Shown here: positions 42,601 to 52,863 of the stretch, piece after piece
How the letters are laid out: every line of letters starts with the position of its first letter
How positions within the stretch are numbered: the stretch's first letter is position 1
Source: Mantamonas sphyraenae
Lineage: Eukaryota; CRuMs; Mantamonadidae
Assembly (NCBI GenBank): GCA_026936335.1
Contig: JAPMXV010000044.1
Coordinates: 62,001 to 126,000 of the forward strand
DNA: 64,000 nucleotides
Direction of reading: 5' to 3'
The notes under the pieces: generated by a model
The model's database searches: none
The model's input: only the letters and a program-made list of their open reading frames with translations
Told to the model about the DNA's origin: nothing
Made by a program: the position numbers and the translations under genes

Positions 42601-44040
42601 GTACACCTTTGGCCTGGCCTTGGGCCATCAGCTTGACCTTGAGTGCAGGTGCACTCTGGTTGCCTGCCTCTGGTGTGGAGCGAATCTCAGCGACGATAGA
42701 GACACGCGCGCTTTTGCGGTTGGAAAACACATAGACATGGTTGCTGGACATGCGTTCCTGGGCAACCACCACCTTCTCTCCTCCGTTGATGATAAAGTAT
42801 CCTCCCGCGTCGTACATGCACTCGCCCACCTGCGTGCGACCGCGGTCGTCCATCGTCGACAGCTGGCAACACTCGCGCGACCTCACCATGATCGGGATAC
42901 GCCCGATGAAAAGGTTGCCCTGCAGTGATGGTGGTGTGCGCCGTGAGTATGTCCGAGTCTGGGCGGGCTTCCTGTCGTCATCGCCTCGTCGCTGCACCCT
43001 CTACGACCTACCGACTGCGTTTCGTACGCCTCGTCGCCATCGCCTAGACTCAGCAGGCTGTAGTTGACATAGATCGGGGACGAGTAGGTCAGATTTCGCA
43101 AACGCTGTGGGGTGTGTAAACGTGTACATCCGTGAGAGCGAAGACGGTGCACGTGGCCAGACTGGGTGTTAGCACGCAGCTGCTCACGCCCCTTGCATTC
43201 CGCGCCTTGCCGCCAAAAACACGCGCTGTGCGGCCTGTCCTCGCTACATACCGCCTCGTTGGGAAACATGGCCACCACCTGGCCATCCGACTCTTGGTGT
43301 GTCGGACGACTGAGGTAGATCTGGTCGAAGGACACCACATGTCGCAGCTGTGTTTGGGAAGCCGGTGTGATCGCACCTTTCTCGGCGTCAGTGCCTCGCC
43401 CACCATCCGCCTACGCCTTTCTCTCCGTGCCCATGGATGTGCCGTCACTCGCAGCCACTTGGCACACACCGCACGGATGTTGGGGCTGCATCTGTGCGTT
43501 TGCACGCCCGTTTGTGGCTGTGTGCGGCGCCGGCGAGCGAGTTGGAAGAGGGAAACTCGAGACACGCCAGGAACTCACGCTGCCAAGCACCCCGCGGTCC
43601 ACGTCCATCTCCTTCTGCGACGGGTCATACTGGTTCTGGTAGCGCAGCTCGATGTTGGGCTGTTCTTCCACAATCACAGGCAGGGAACTGTGTGTGGTGG
43701 GCGCGCGGGGTACCCGCAGAGTGTCAGCACGCAATTCCCTTTTGCTCTCCCAGCCGGCTCTCGCCACATATCACGCTGCGTACCTGCGCAGAAAGTCATC
43801 GAAACTGTCCAGTTGCTGTCGCACAAGACCCTTCTCGTTGAAGAATGCCTGCACCACCGCCCACGCATCCTCCTGCACCAGCTCGTCCTCCTCGTACGTT
43901 CCCTCGAACGGCAGGTCCTCCTCCGCAACCGTGTTAAAGGCGTCTGTTCACACACGCCCTCGTATTGTCAGCATGCCCACCCTTCCCCCACAGCCCGTGT
44001 CCCGTCCTTCTCTGCTCCCATGCTCACCTTCAATGTCCAT
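39683..44040 (-). CDS. RPB2: RNA polymerase II second-largest subunit RPB2
   Basis: Seven exons (44028-44040, 43784-43943, 43579-43687, 43252-43347, 43012-43104, 42605-42919, 39683-42469) encode 1,190 residues; human RPB2 has 1,174. The first exon is only 13 bp (MDIE plus one base). The joints rebuild the N-terminus: [51 protein letters not shown] and [15 protein letters not shown]. The large exon has [20 protein letters not shown], the active-site [18 protein letters not shown], the hybrid-binding [19 protein letters not shown] and the C-terminal Cys4 zinc site ([14 protein letters not shown]). NYRQED-type and QSPRNTYQ residues favour Pol II over Pol I/III. All six introns fall in the first 262 codons. 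Confidence 0.95.
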
Positions 44041-44167
44041 GTTGCTTGGAGTTTTTGGCTGCCGCCTCCCGGGCTGCGCTCCTCCTCCCACCTCGACGCA
44101 CACCTTCGCTTCCACCACCGGCTTCAACTTCCTTCCACCCTCTTTTCCTTTCCTTCCGGCAATCTCC
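44041..44167. promoter_or_regulatory. Divergent promoter spacer, RPB2 / kelch protein
   Basis: 127 bp between starts, rich in pyrimidine tracts on the plus strand. Confidence 0.45.
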
Positions 44168-45689
44168 ATGTCCACTCTCACGGGCCTGAGCTCCGTTCCG
44201 CAGGACGACCAGCCAGAGGAGCCGGCGGAAACGCCAGCCAGCTCCGCCATCCAGTCTGCCAAGCTGCGCGAGCTACTCGATCACGACGGCGACCACGAGG
44301 AGCGCAAAGAGGTGGTTGTCGACGGCGACGTGGTTCCGCTCATGGACAATGGACACCTGGGTGTCACGACACTTCTGGGCTCCAAACACGTTCTCGTCGA
44401 GTCCAAAACCAAGACCATTGTGCCCGTCGACGAGCACGGCGTCTCTGTATGTGCCCTCAAACCCGACCGCCAGTACCACTCTCTGTCCTTGTGGCAGCTC
44501 TACTTTCAAATGGTGGCCAACGAAGAGGGACGTGGCGCAAAGGTTGTCAAGCCAAAGCGCATCGCCGTCACCTGGTACCAGCCCGAACTCACGGGCGACG
44601 TGAGACCCCCTGCTCTCACATCCCACACAGCCGTCGTCACCTCTGCAAAAGATATGCTCGTGTTTGGCGGCATGCTTGAGTCTGGGTACGTCCTGCCCCG
44701 CTTCCACCTTTCGTCTCTCTCTCTCCCTCTCTCTCTTTCTCTCACTGTGCTGACCCTCGAGTGTTTTTTGTTTTTCTCCCTTTCGCAGCAATGCTAGCAA
44801 CGAATGCTACCTGCTCTCGAGCGAAACAGGCACATGGTCGCTCCTGAAACCCACTGGCGACATCCCACAACCGCGCTACTACCACACTGCCGTCCTTGTC
44901 GACAACCAAATGCTCGTTTTCGGCGGTATCAATGACGAGGGCCTTTTGTGTGACAACGACATGTACGTGCTCGACCTGGACACCCTGGAGTGGCGCATCG
45001 AGGAGGTCCACGGCGACTCTCCTCTCCCACGGTATGGACACACATGCAACGTCTTCCAGGACAAGCTCGTGTTCTTTGGTGGCATGGGGGTCGAGCCCGT
45101 CAAGAGCATGTTCTCCACAGCCAAGTACACGAAGAAACTGCTGAACGATCTTTATGTGTACGACGTGCGCAGCTCTGTATGGCTGCAAGTGCCCACCACA
45201 GGCGACCCGCCCGTGCCCACCGCCTTTCACGCTGCCACCATCTGCGGCGACTCTCTGTACATTTACGGCGGCAAGGTCGCCTCGGTGCTGGGTGTGCAAG
45301 TGCCCACCAACCAGCTCTGGGTGCTCCAGCTCCGCTATTGGAGCTACCATGGGCCTTACGACTACGGCATCCGACGTGGAGGCAGCACCAGTGGCGTCAC
45401 GGCACATTCGCTGACCTCAATCGGCCAAAATGTCCTCGTCCTCTTTGGAGGCGACCATCTCGTCAACCAGCGTGCTGGAAGGCTCCTGTTTATGGATATC
45501 CAGACCCCATCGTGGCTCCAGCCACGCTACATCATCGGAACCGAACCTCGACTGAGCGGCCACTCCATGGTGCGCATCGGCACAGCCATCTGGCTGTTTG
45601 GTGGCCGCGACCTCCAAGGCCTCACCAACGACCTCCACGTCCTGGATCTGGCCGCCATTTTCGCCAACTTGCAAAAGCACACGATGTAA
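44168..45689 (+). CDS. Kelch-repeat beta-propeller protein
   Basis: Two exons (44168-44685, 44789-45689) encode 472 residues. After an acidic head (about 1-65) and a 100-residue region without a known match, at least five kelch repeats are visible, with Gly-Gly pairs followed by Tyr/Trp: MLVFGGMLESGNASNECYLL (across the joint), MLVFGGINDEGLLCDNDMYV, LVFFGGMGVEP, LYIYGGKVAS, VLVLFGGDHLVN, IWLFGGRDLQGLTNDLHVLD. Such propellers are scaffolds for actin, Rab or ubiquitin-ligase complexes; no BTB or F-box is present. It has no signal peptide, so it is likely cytosolic. An in-frame ATG further upstream near 44020 would overlap the RPB2 start region. Confidence 0.85.
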
Positions 45690-45739
45690 CAAAACGGGTG
45701 GGGAGAAAACCTGGCGATGAATTGGTCCAGTCCCAGGAA

Positions 45740-47461
45740 TCAAACATCCACCACCGCCGACACGCTGACGGCATCCACGTCCAGCTGCACATTTGCCGCA
45801 CCACTCTTGGCCAAAGCCAGCTGTGCACCCAATTCGCCAGCCGTCATCGTCACACGCACATGGGTCCACGCATCGTTGTTTCCCTTCACCGCCGGTGAAC
45901 ACTCGGTGGGCTTGCCTTGCACCAGGAGCGAGGCGCCCAACGCCGAGCAACGCATGCGCAGGTTCACAGCCACCTGTGTGCCACTGTTTCCCCCCGAAAC
46001 CTTGCGCACAGGCTGAGTCACATTGCTGCCCTCTGCAGACAGTCTCAGAAAGTGCCAGCTGTCGTATGCGCTGGCACCTTGTACAACCACAGCCCCATGC
46101 GCCATCCACGCGTCCAGACCGCTTTCGAACGATCCATTGTCCACCAGGTTCACCCCTCCCGATGCCATTTGGGTGTATTTGGTGCCCGTTGTGGTCACCG
46201 ACTTGCCGATGCACAACGAGTTGATGCAATCCGCCTTGTCCTGCTCGCCCAAAGATCCGCACTTGCTCGGGTTGGCATTGCTGTTGAACCAAAACCACCG
46301 ATCAATGATGCCCGTGCTTGAGAACGTCCCAATCATCCTCTCCATGTACTCGTCCGTCTCCTTGCGCGACGGGAAGTTCCAGTTGCCTGGTCCAAACTCG
46401 GTCACCCACATCGGCCGCCACGTTTCCTCTGGCAAGGTTTCGGCCACCAGTTCACGGTATCGTGCGATGCTTTCCATGTTCTGGCGCATCGAGTGCTCGT
46501 TGCATCCAATCTCCGGGTACACATGGGTGGAAAACACGTCGGGCACGACATTGTGGGCCTTCAGGCCCTCCAGCAGCTTGCGCACGTACAAGTCCACCCA
46601 TGTCTTTGTGGGTGCAAAGACAGCCCCGACCACCAGCTTGGCACTGGGGTCCAGCGACTTGATCAGCGCATGGAAGGAGGCAAAGTAGGCTGCGTAGTCG
46701 GCGGCCTCGACGTGCGGAAACCAGTTGGGCTCGTTGGCAACAGCCCAGTGCTGTGCATGGTTCACCTTGTTGCTCAATCGCTCTGCAATCCAGCTGCTCT
46801 CGTAGGCAAACACGTCCTCCAGCGAACACGGCTCTGTATGGACGGCCAGGTCGCGGTCCCGAAACACAGGATTTGAGCCGCTCTCGCTGAACTCGGCCCC
46901 GTTGCTTGTGCGAAGCGTCACGTTGACAGATGAGCCCACCGTGGGTGTCTCTTTGCCACACACCGACAGCCGAGTGGTCCGCTCTGCGTGGTGCTCCAGC
47001 TGTTTGCTACCCACCTGCAACACACAGTGGCCCTTGCACCGAGCCGTCAGGCACACTGTCTGGTTGGGTCTGTGTGTCTGTACACTCTGGGTCAATGACG
47101 CAGCCCCGTTGGCCTTGGCCACACCGCCGTCTGCGCTCACGCGGCCTGTCACATGCCACCCGTTCAGGCCATTGAAATTTGGGTTGGTGAGCTTGTCCAC
47201 GCCAACGTTGGACTCCCGCGCGTCCAGCTCTCCAACGCTGTACAGAAACGAGTCGGCGCCACTTTGATCTCTTTCGTAGCATTCGTTCTCCGGATAGTAT
47301 TGCAGAGGCTGTGCGAGCGAACACAGCGGCGGGAAACCCTCCATGGCAAACCGAGCATCCAACTGGCTACTGCCAGACGCATGCCCACACAACGACAACG
47401 CCAGACACAGTTGGAGCAGCAATGCGGCCACCAGTGCATGCGCTTGACTGTGTTTGAGCAT
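45740..47461 (-). CDS. Secreted clan-A-like glycosidase with two carbohydrate-binding-like modules
   Basis: Intronless, 573 residues. A signal peptide is clear (ALVAALLLQLCLALSLCGHA). A first CBM4/9-like module (about 92-190, from NPNFNGLNGWHVTG) precedes a barrel-like region with HWAVANEPNWF (E244 as acid/base), LVVGAVFAPTKTWVDLYV, DVFSTHVYPEIG and MWVTEFGPGNW (E355 as nucleophile), then IDRWFWFN. A second, similar module closes the protein (NGSFESGLDAWMAHG to the end). The NEP and TEFG motifs fit clan GH-A enzymes, such as the Asl1/GH39/GH128 neighbourhood; family and substrate are uncertain. The barrel before the NEP motif is very short, so strands 1-3 seem reduced or moved. Conserved Cys pairs suit an extracellular location. 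Confidence 0.75.
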   Translation of the reverse strand: MLKHSQAHALVAALLLQLCLALSLCGHASGSSQLDARFAMEGFPPLCSLAQPLQYYPENECYERDQSGADSFLYSVGELDARESNVGVDKLTNPNFNGLNGWHVTGRVSADGGVAKANGAASLTQSVQTHRPNQTVCLTARCKGHCVLQVGSKQLEHHAERTTRLSVCGKETPTVGSSVNVTLRTSNGAEFSESGSNPVFRDRDLAVHTEPCSLEDVFAYESSWIAERLSNKVNHAQHWAVANEPNWFPHVEAADYAAYFASFHALIKSLDPSAKLVVGAVFAPTKTWVDLYVRKLLEGLKAHNVVPDVFSTHVYPEIGCNEHSMRQNMESIARYRELVAETLPEETWRPMWVTEFGPGNWNFPSRKETDEYMERMIGTFSSTGIIDRWFWFNSNANPSKCGSLGEQDKADCINSLCIGKSVTTTGTKYTQMASGGVNLVDNGSFESGLDAWMAHGAVVVQGASAYDSWHFLRLSAEGSNVTQPVRKVSGGNSGTQVAVNLRMRCSALGASLLVQGKPTECSPAVKGNNDAWTHVRVTMTAGELGAQLALAKSGAANVQLDVDAVSVSAVVDV

Positions 47462-47546
47462 GGGAAGGGAGCGGGCGATGTGTTGGTTTGCGCACGGCGG
47501 AGCAGAGCAACCTGTGTTTGCGTGCGTGTGTGTTGTGCGGAGAGAC
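47462..47546. promoter_or_regulatory. Divergent promoter spacer, glycosidase / Nudix
   Basis: 85 bp between starts; TGCGCA at 47489-47494. Confidence 0.4.
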
Positions 47547-48380
47547 ATGTTCAGCCGGTGCAGGTCGTCCCTACACGTGGCATCCACAGCTCGCGTGGCA
47601 CCAGTGCCAATGGCTGGCAAACATACAAACGCAGATGCAGCCATGACGGGTGTGTACGAAGCACCGGCACGTTTTGACTTTGCCCTCGGTGCAGAGCATC
47701 TGAGCAGCATGGAGGAGCACCTCACTGGTTTTCCGCGTCGCATTCTTGCGCGGGACTCGAAGCAAATTGTGGAGCAGCACCACAAGTCCAACGTGGAGCG
47801 TGCCACAAAGGCCGGACTCGCGCACCCTCCGAAAGCGCCTGTGGTTCCTGCTGCAGCCGTGCTGGTTCCCTTTATCAATGTCAACGACAAATTGTGTCTG
47901 TTGTACTCGCTGCGCTCTTCCGAAGTGGGCACACACAAGGGGCAAGTGTCGTTTCCAGGCGGCAAGATGGATCCAGAGGACAACGGCTCACCCGTGGCCA
48001 CTGCCGTGCGCGAAACCCAGGAGGAGATCGGTGTCACCGATGTGCATGTGATGGGTCTCTCACACGACTGGCCAGCCATCACAGGCATCGTGGTGACCCC
48101 GGTGTTGGGGTTTCTTGGCTCGGTACCCGACCACGAGCACGTGCGGGACGTGCTCACCACGTGGAGCGAGAGGGAAATCGATGATGTTTTCACTGTCGAA
48201 GTATCCACTCTGGTGGACCCGTCCAACGTCGAAATCCAAGAGTTTGAGGATCGGATGTTCAGCGGTCAGCCCGTCAGGGTCCCACGCTATCATGCGGGCA
48301 CACATCCCATTTGGGGTCTCACAGCAATGATCACCGACAGTGTGATTCGCACACATTTGCAACCAACTTGGCTGCTGTAG
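47547..48380 (+). CDS. Nudix hydrolase, probable CoA/acyl-CoA diphosphatase
   Basis: Intronless, 277 residues from the ATG at 47547. The first residues (MFSRCRSSLHVASTARVAPV) are Arg/Ser-rich without acids, like a mitochondrial presequence. The body has AAAVLVPFINVNDKLCLLYS, then the LRSSEVGTHKGQVSFPGGKM block preceding the Nudix box, typical of the CoA-pyrophosphatase branch (NUDT7/8, Pcd1). Next is AVRETQEEIGVTDV, which carries the metal-binding Glu residues. The expected activity splits CoA or acyl-CoA into phosphopantetheine and 3',5'-ADP, adjusting CoA levels in mitochondria or peroxisomes. The C-terminus does not show an SKL-type peroxisomal signal. A start at 47640 or 47650 would remove the presequence. 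Confidence 0.85.
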   Translation: MFSRCRSSLHVASTARVAPVPMAGKHTNADAAMTGVYEAPARFDFALGAEHLSSMEEHLTGFPRRILARDSKQIVEQHHKSNVERATKAGLAHPPKAPVVPAAAVLVPFINVNDKLCLLYSLRSSEVGTHKGQVSFPGGKMDPEDNGSPVATAVRETQEEIGVTDVHVMGLSHDWPAITGIVVTPVLGFLGSVPDHEHVRDVLTTWSEREIDDVFTVEVSTLVDPSNVEIQEFEDRMFSGQPVRVPRYHAGTHPIWGLTAMITDSVIRTHLQPTWLL

Positions 48381-48587
48381 CGGCGGATGAAGAAATGAAC
48401 TCGTCCAAAAAGACGGCGTGCCAAAAATCGGCCACCTCCGGCATGCCCTCGTGTTCTCCAACTTGCCGATGCGACCATGTGCTTGCAACACCCCGAAGGC
48501 ATGTTGTGTTCATTTTTCATGAGATTCATGCAGATTTGGCCCTCGCCAGGCCCTGGGTAGTCCATTGAAACATCTGGCTTCGATTTG

Positions 48588-51500
48588 ATGTCTGGAGCCC
48601 AATTTCACATCTCCACCATTGCGGTGGTGATGATCACGTGCTTTGTGGTCGCCTCACAGGCCACCACGAGTCAGGAAGAATTGATGAGCCGTTGGACAGG
48701 TGTCGACGACGTCGTCGACGCCACTGTTGAACAAGTCCCAGCGTCGGTGCCTGACAGCGAGTTCTACTCTGTCCGCACCGAAAACTCTGTTCCGTTTGAC
48801 AAGGAAACGTCTGCTTTGCCGTCAACGGGCCAGCTGCATGACGCAGAAAAAAACACGCTCAGGCGAGAGTTTGAGGCAGTTCTGCAAGCAGGCGGTCTAA
48901 AGGCACACACAAAGTCCCGAGGCGACGTCAACGTCCACGAGGACTATGTGAAAATGCATCACGACCACTCCAGCAGCGTGCGTCTGATTCGCAGGCCGAC
49001 AAACGCTCTTCAGAAGAGTGACCCCTTGGAAATTTTCCAGACGGTGATTCCCGATGCGTTCGGCAAAGCAGCCCAAAAGGCCCAAGGGCAGACCGACAAG
49101 AAACAGGTGGTGCTCAACCACGATGAACTGATGGATGATGTTGATCTCGAGGATCTGGATACCCAGCCCGAGCTGGATGCGCCTTGTGAGTTTTTCCATG
49201 TGTGGTGTGGGCTCCATGTGTGTGGCGCCTGACGTGCGGGCGCCCCCCCCGCCCTTGGTACATGATTCTGACACTATTCTCTTCCCTGCAAAATAGCAAT
49301 TGCCCCATTCGAAGGACTGCTCGAGATTCCCGATGCGATTGTGTCCAAATACGGTCTGCGTGCTGGCAGCCGCTTCGCCACTGAAGAGGGTCTTTTTCGC
49401 CTCGTGGCGGAGAAGCCGGACTCCTCATCCGCGGCCGGGTACACACGTTTCAGCTGTCTCCGTTCCGGTCTGTTGGAGAACGTTCAAGATGCAGACATCG
49501 AGACGACCATCCACGATGCACGCGACATGTACCAGGACGTGGCCACGGGTGAGTTGACGGACACGTACGACACCCCCACGACGCCTCTGGACGAGATCCG
49601 CATGGCCCAGGCTCGCATGAGGCGGGTGGCTTCCGAGTTCATCGACGAGCAAGTCGACGACGACGATGAAGGAAACCTGATCGAGGACGAGGAACTGCAC
49701 GAGAAGCACATTGCCTTCCGCACAGCACAGCGCACACTGCTCAAGGAGACCACAGCCCAACGGGCATGGGAGAGCATGCACCCGACAACCACCCTATCTC
49801 GGCCAGTATCCAACGACGTCGAGGGTTTGGAGGAGGTGGAGGACCGAAACACCTTCTTGCGCGGCCTGGCTGGCAAGCTGGCCAACGCAATCAACAGTGT
49901 CAGCCGTGCGGTTGCCAGGACTCTCTCCAATCTGAAGAATGCCACCGCAGCGGCGCTCAAGAAGGCATACAATGCCATCAAGTCTGTGGTAAACACAATC
50001 AGGGATGGCCTGAACAAGCTGGCCGAGAGTGTCAGCAGTGCTGTCAACAACATGGCCAACAAGATGATTGATGGCATCAAGTTTGTCGGTGGCGCCATCA
50101 GCAATGCCGCCAAGTCTGCCGTCATGGCTGGCATCAACCTCGCCAACTCTGCAATCAACAAGGCCAGGTCGGCCATGGACAAGGCAGCGCAAGCCATGCG
50201 AGACGCTGCCAAGAGAGCTGCCAACGCAGTGGCCCACGCAGCCACCATGTTTGCAGACCAAGTGAAGAACGCAGCCAGTCAAGCAGGCAAGGCCATTGCC
50301 AGTGCCGCCAAGGCTGTAGGGAAGGCTGTCAAGGGCGCCATCGCCTTTATTGGCGACATGCTGCAGGGCAAGCTGAATCTGGAGCACGACTTTGCCAAAA
50401 AGGCCCAGATCAGCGTCAGCGTGCGCGCACGCTACCTGATCAACGTCAACAAGCGCCATGTCAAGATTCGTGTGGGTATGACCAAGGCCACCTTCAAGAT
50501 TGTGCCCAAGTTTGTGCTGACAGTGAGGATCAAAAAGTTCAAGCTGCAGAGGCTGTCCGCCATCCTGAGCGGTGAGGTGGATCTCGGCGTCCGCGCCGTC
50601 GCCGAACTCTACGGTGTCTTCCGCAAGAAGAAGGAGACGCTGCTGAAGAAGGCCAAGCCCAAGAAGGTGCGCTTCCAGGTGGGCCCAGTGCCAATCATCA
50701 TCTTCATCCACAAGAAGGTGTTTGCTGGCACAAAGGTCAACGTCAACGCAGGGATGAAGGTGGAGACAAAGGCTGGAGTGTACGCCATGATCAGAACAGG
50801 TCTTGAGTACACACGCGCAAGGGGCTTCCGTGCCATCTTTGAAAAGCGCTTCCATCGCGAGTTCAAGAAACCCGACCACATCCAACCGTGCGCCCAGATC
50901 TCCTTTGAGATGTACCTCAGGGGCCGTGTGGAGTTCCTTGTCTACAACCAGGCAGGTCCGACGTTCTCTCTGATCCCGTTCACGAGGCTCGAGTACGACC
51001 CCATCGCCGGCCTTGAGGGCTGCAAGACCAAAAAGGCAAAGGCAAAAGCAAAGGCAAAGGCAAAGGCGAAGAAACGCACGCGAGTTCAGGATGTTGACGC
51101 AGACAGCAACGCCATCAAGCCCATCTATTCAACATGGAGGCTGTACCTTGGCTTCCGCGGAAACGTCGGCGCAAAGATCCAGTTCTTTGGAAGGAAGATG
51201 TTTGACGAGGAGAAGGAGCTCCTGGAGGTGAAATGGAAGGTGGCCAGTGGAAAGGTGCGCATGCCCCTACCGACGGACGTGGAGGACGACGATGCGGATG
51301 CGGACAAGCAGGAGAGCCTGGACGACGAGTTTGACGCCATGCTTGAAGACGAGGACTGGGCCAACGCACGACTGCCCGCAGCAGGAGAAGAGGATGTCGG
51401 TGGTATTGGAGACGACGACTCCAGAGGGTATTGGTACACGAGGTGGCATTCATTGATCGATTGGATGGCCCGACGCAACCGAGGTCTGGCCCGAATCCTC

Positions 51501-52739
51501 ATCTCCAGGTGCGACGCCCATTGGACCCTGCAACTGAAGTACAAGTGTTTGAAGAAGTACAAGTCCGACTATTACGTGCATCGCCCGCGAGCGTACGCAC
51601 AGAACCGAAAGAACCACCGACTGGACCGAAAGCACCACGTGCGCTGGGCGAGGAACTTTTGGGGCGAGTGCATGCAGGCGTCAACATGGAAACGCCGTGA
51701 GTACTGCCTGAAGATCAACAGCGACGACTTTTACGTGGGCAAGATCAAGTTCCTGAAGCTGATGAAAGAGCTGAAAACGTACACGAGCCGTTGGCGCCTC
51801 TATCGCGGCACAGCCATCCATCTCCAGAAGACCTGGGTGGGCCGTTGTGCCTACCTGGAACAGAAGATGCTCCCGATGCGATCCAAGGACATGTTCTACA
51901 AGGTGGGATCGAAGTACCGTGCCGTTTCGCGCAGCCACTTCCAACGCGCCCACAGGCGCTGCATGCGCTACAGGAAGTGGGAACAACGTGCAGACTGCAT
52001 CAAAAAGGCTTTCCAGACTACTTTGGACATGAAGCGCTACTCGTCGACGTACTACGCCATGCTCAAGATGGACCGCGCCTGGGCAAGGATGACCAAGCGC
52101 GAGTGCGATCGGCTTTCGTGGGCCAAGGCCGCTCCCTGCATGGCCAAGGGCTTTGCCGAGGTCAAACACCGAGGTGAGTACCGCAACTTGCGCATGTCCA
52201 TGTCCCGCCGCGATCACAGCTCGTGTATGCGCCATTCCACCTGGAAGGCGCGACTGCGATGTGCCGAGAACAAGGTCGGCTCCTCGGCCTACCGACACCA
52301 GGTTCATGCCGTGCGTCGCGCCATGAACAAGATTGACCGCAATCTGTTCAGGCGCACGTGGCGCCCTTGCATGCGCCTGTCCTGGAAGGATGCCGCCGGT
52401 TGCATCCGCGTCGCCCTGATCAAAGCACGCCGGGAAGGCCCCAAGATGCGAGCCCAAAAGAGGAGGCTTGTTGCCAGCAAGAAGGCCAGAATTGCCAGCA
52501 ACCTGCGCAACAGCAGGCAAAAGGCAAAACTGCAGCACGACCGTTCGCGTGCGAGGCGCACTCTCCGCGAGGCTCTGTTGGCCAGGCGCAACATGCAAAG
52601 GGTGCGTGGAGAAGTCCCCACCTCGGTGTGGTCCGAGATGGAAAGCAAGGTCGACACAAGCATCCGCGAGTCCCGCAAGCTCATCCGCAAGTGCGACAGT
52701 GAGATTGCCAAGATCAACCGCGCCGCGCGCAACCTTTGA
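48588..52739 (+). CDS. Large secreted protein with amphipathic helices and Cys-Trp-Cys repeats, family unknown
   Basis: Two exons (48588-49185, 49297-52739) encode 1,346 residues. A signal peptide or anchor is seen at about 8-24 (STIAVVMITCFVVASQA). Residues 25-385 are acidic and include IPDAIVSKYGLRAGSRF. Residues 388-556 form long Ala/Asn/Lys-rich amphipathic helices with near-11-residue periodicity (NLKNATAAALKKAYNAIKSV, AAKSAVMAGINLANSAINKA), like LEA or apolipoprotein-type repeats. Residues 556-890 are beta-like and basic, with a (KA)n stretch near 777-796 and an acidic block around 870. Residues 938-1235 hold about seven units of the form C-x4/5-W-x5-C (CMQASTWKRREYC, CMRYRKWEQRADC, CMRHSTWKARLRC, CMRLSWKDAAGC), spaced about 40-60 residues. 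The end is a charged coiled coil. I do not recognise the family; it could be a matrix, coat or lipid-binding protein. Confidence 0.8.
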
Positions 52740-52863
52740 TTGTTTCAGGATATGTGAAGGTGTCCATGGGATGCGTTGGAACAAGCACATCGTTGTGAGA
52801 ATGAGCCGTGATTCGCAACAAAGGCCTGCACGTTCCCGTCTCGTCCAAAACAATCCTTGCCAC

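Noticed and set aside
44168-45689. Kelch gene considered as a KLHL-type ubiquitin adaptor
   Set aside because: There is no BTB or BACK domain in front of the propeller and none in frame upstream.
49794-50885. A minus-strand 363-codon frame inside the large secreted protein
   Set aside because: Antisense shadow; the plus-strand frame continues unbroken for more than 3 kb with a coherent composition.
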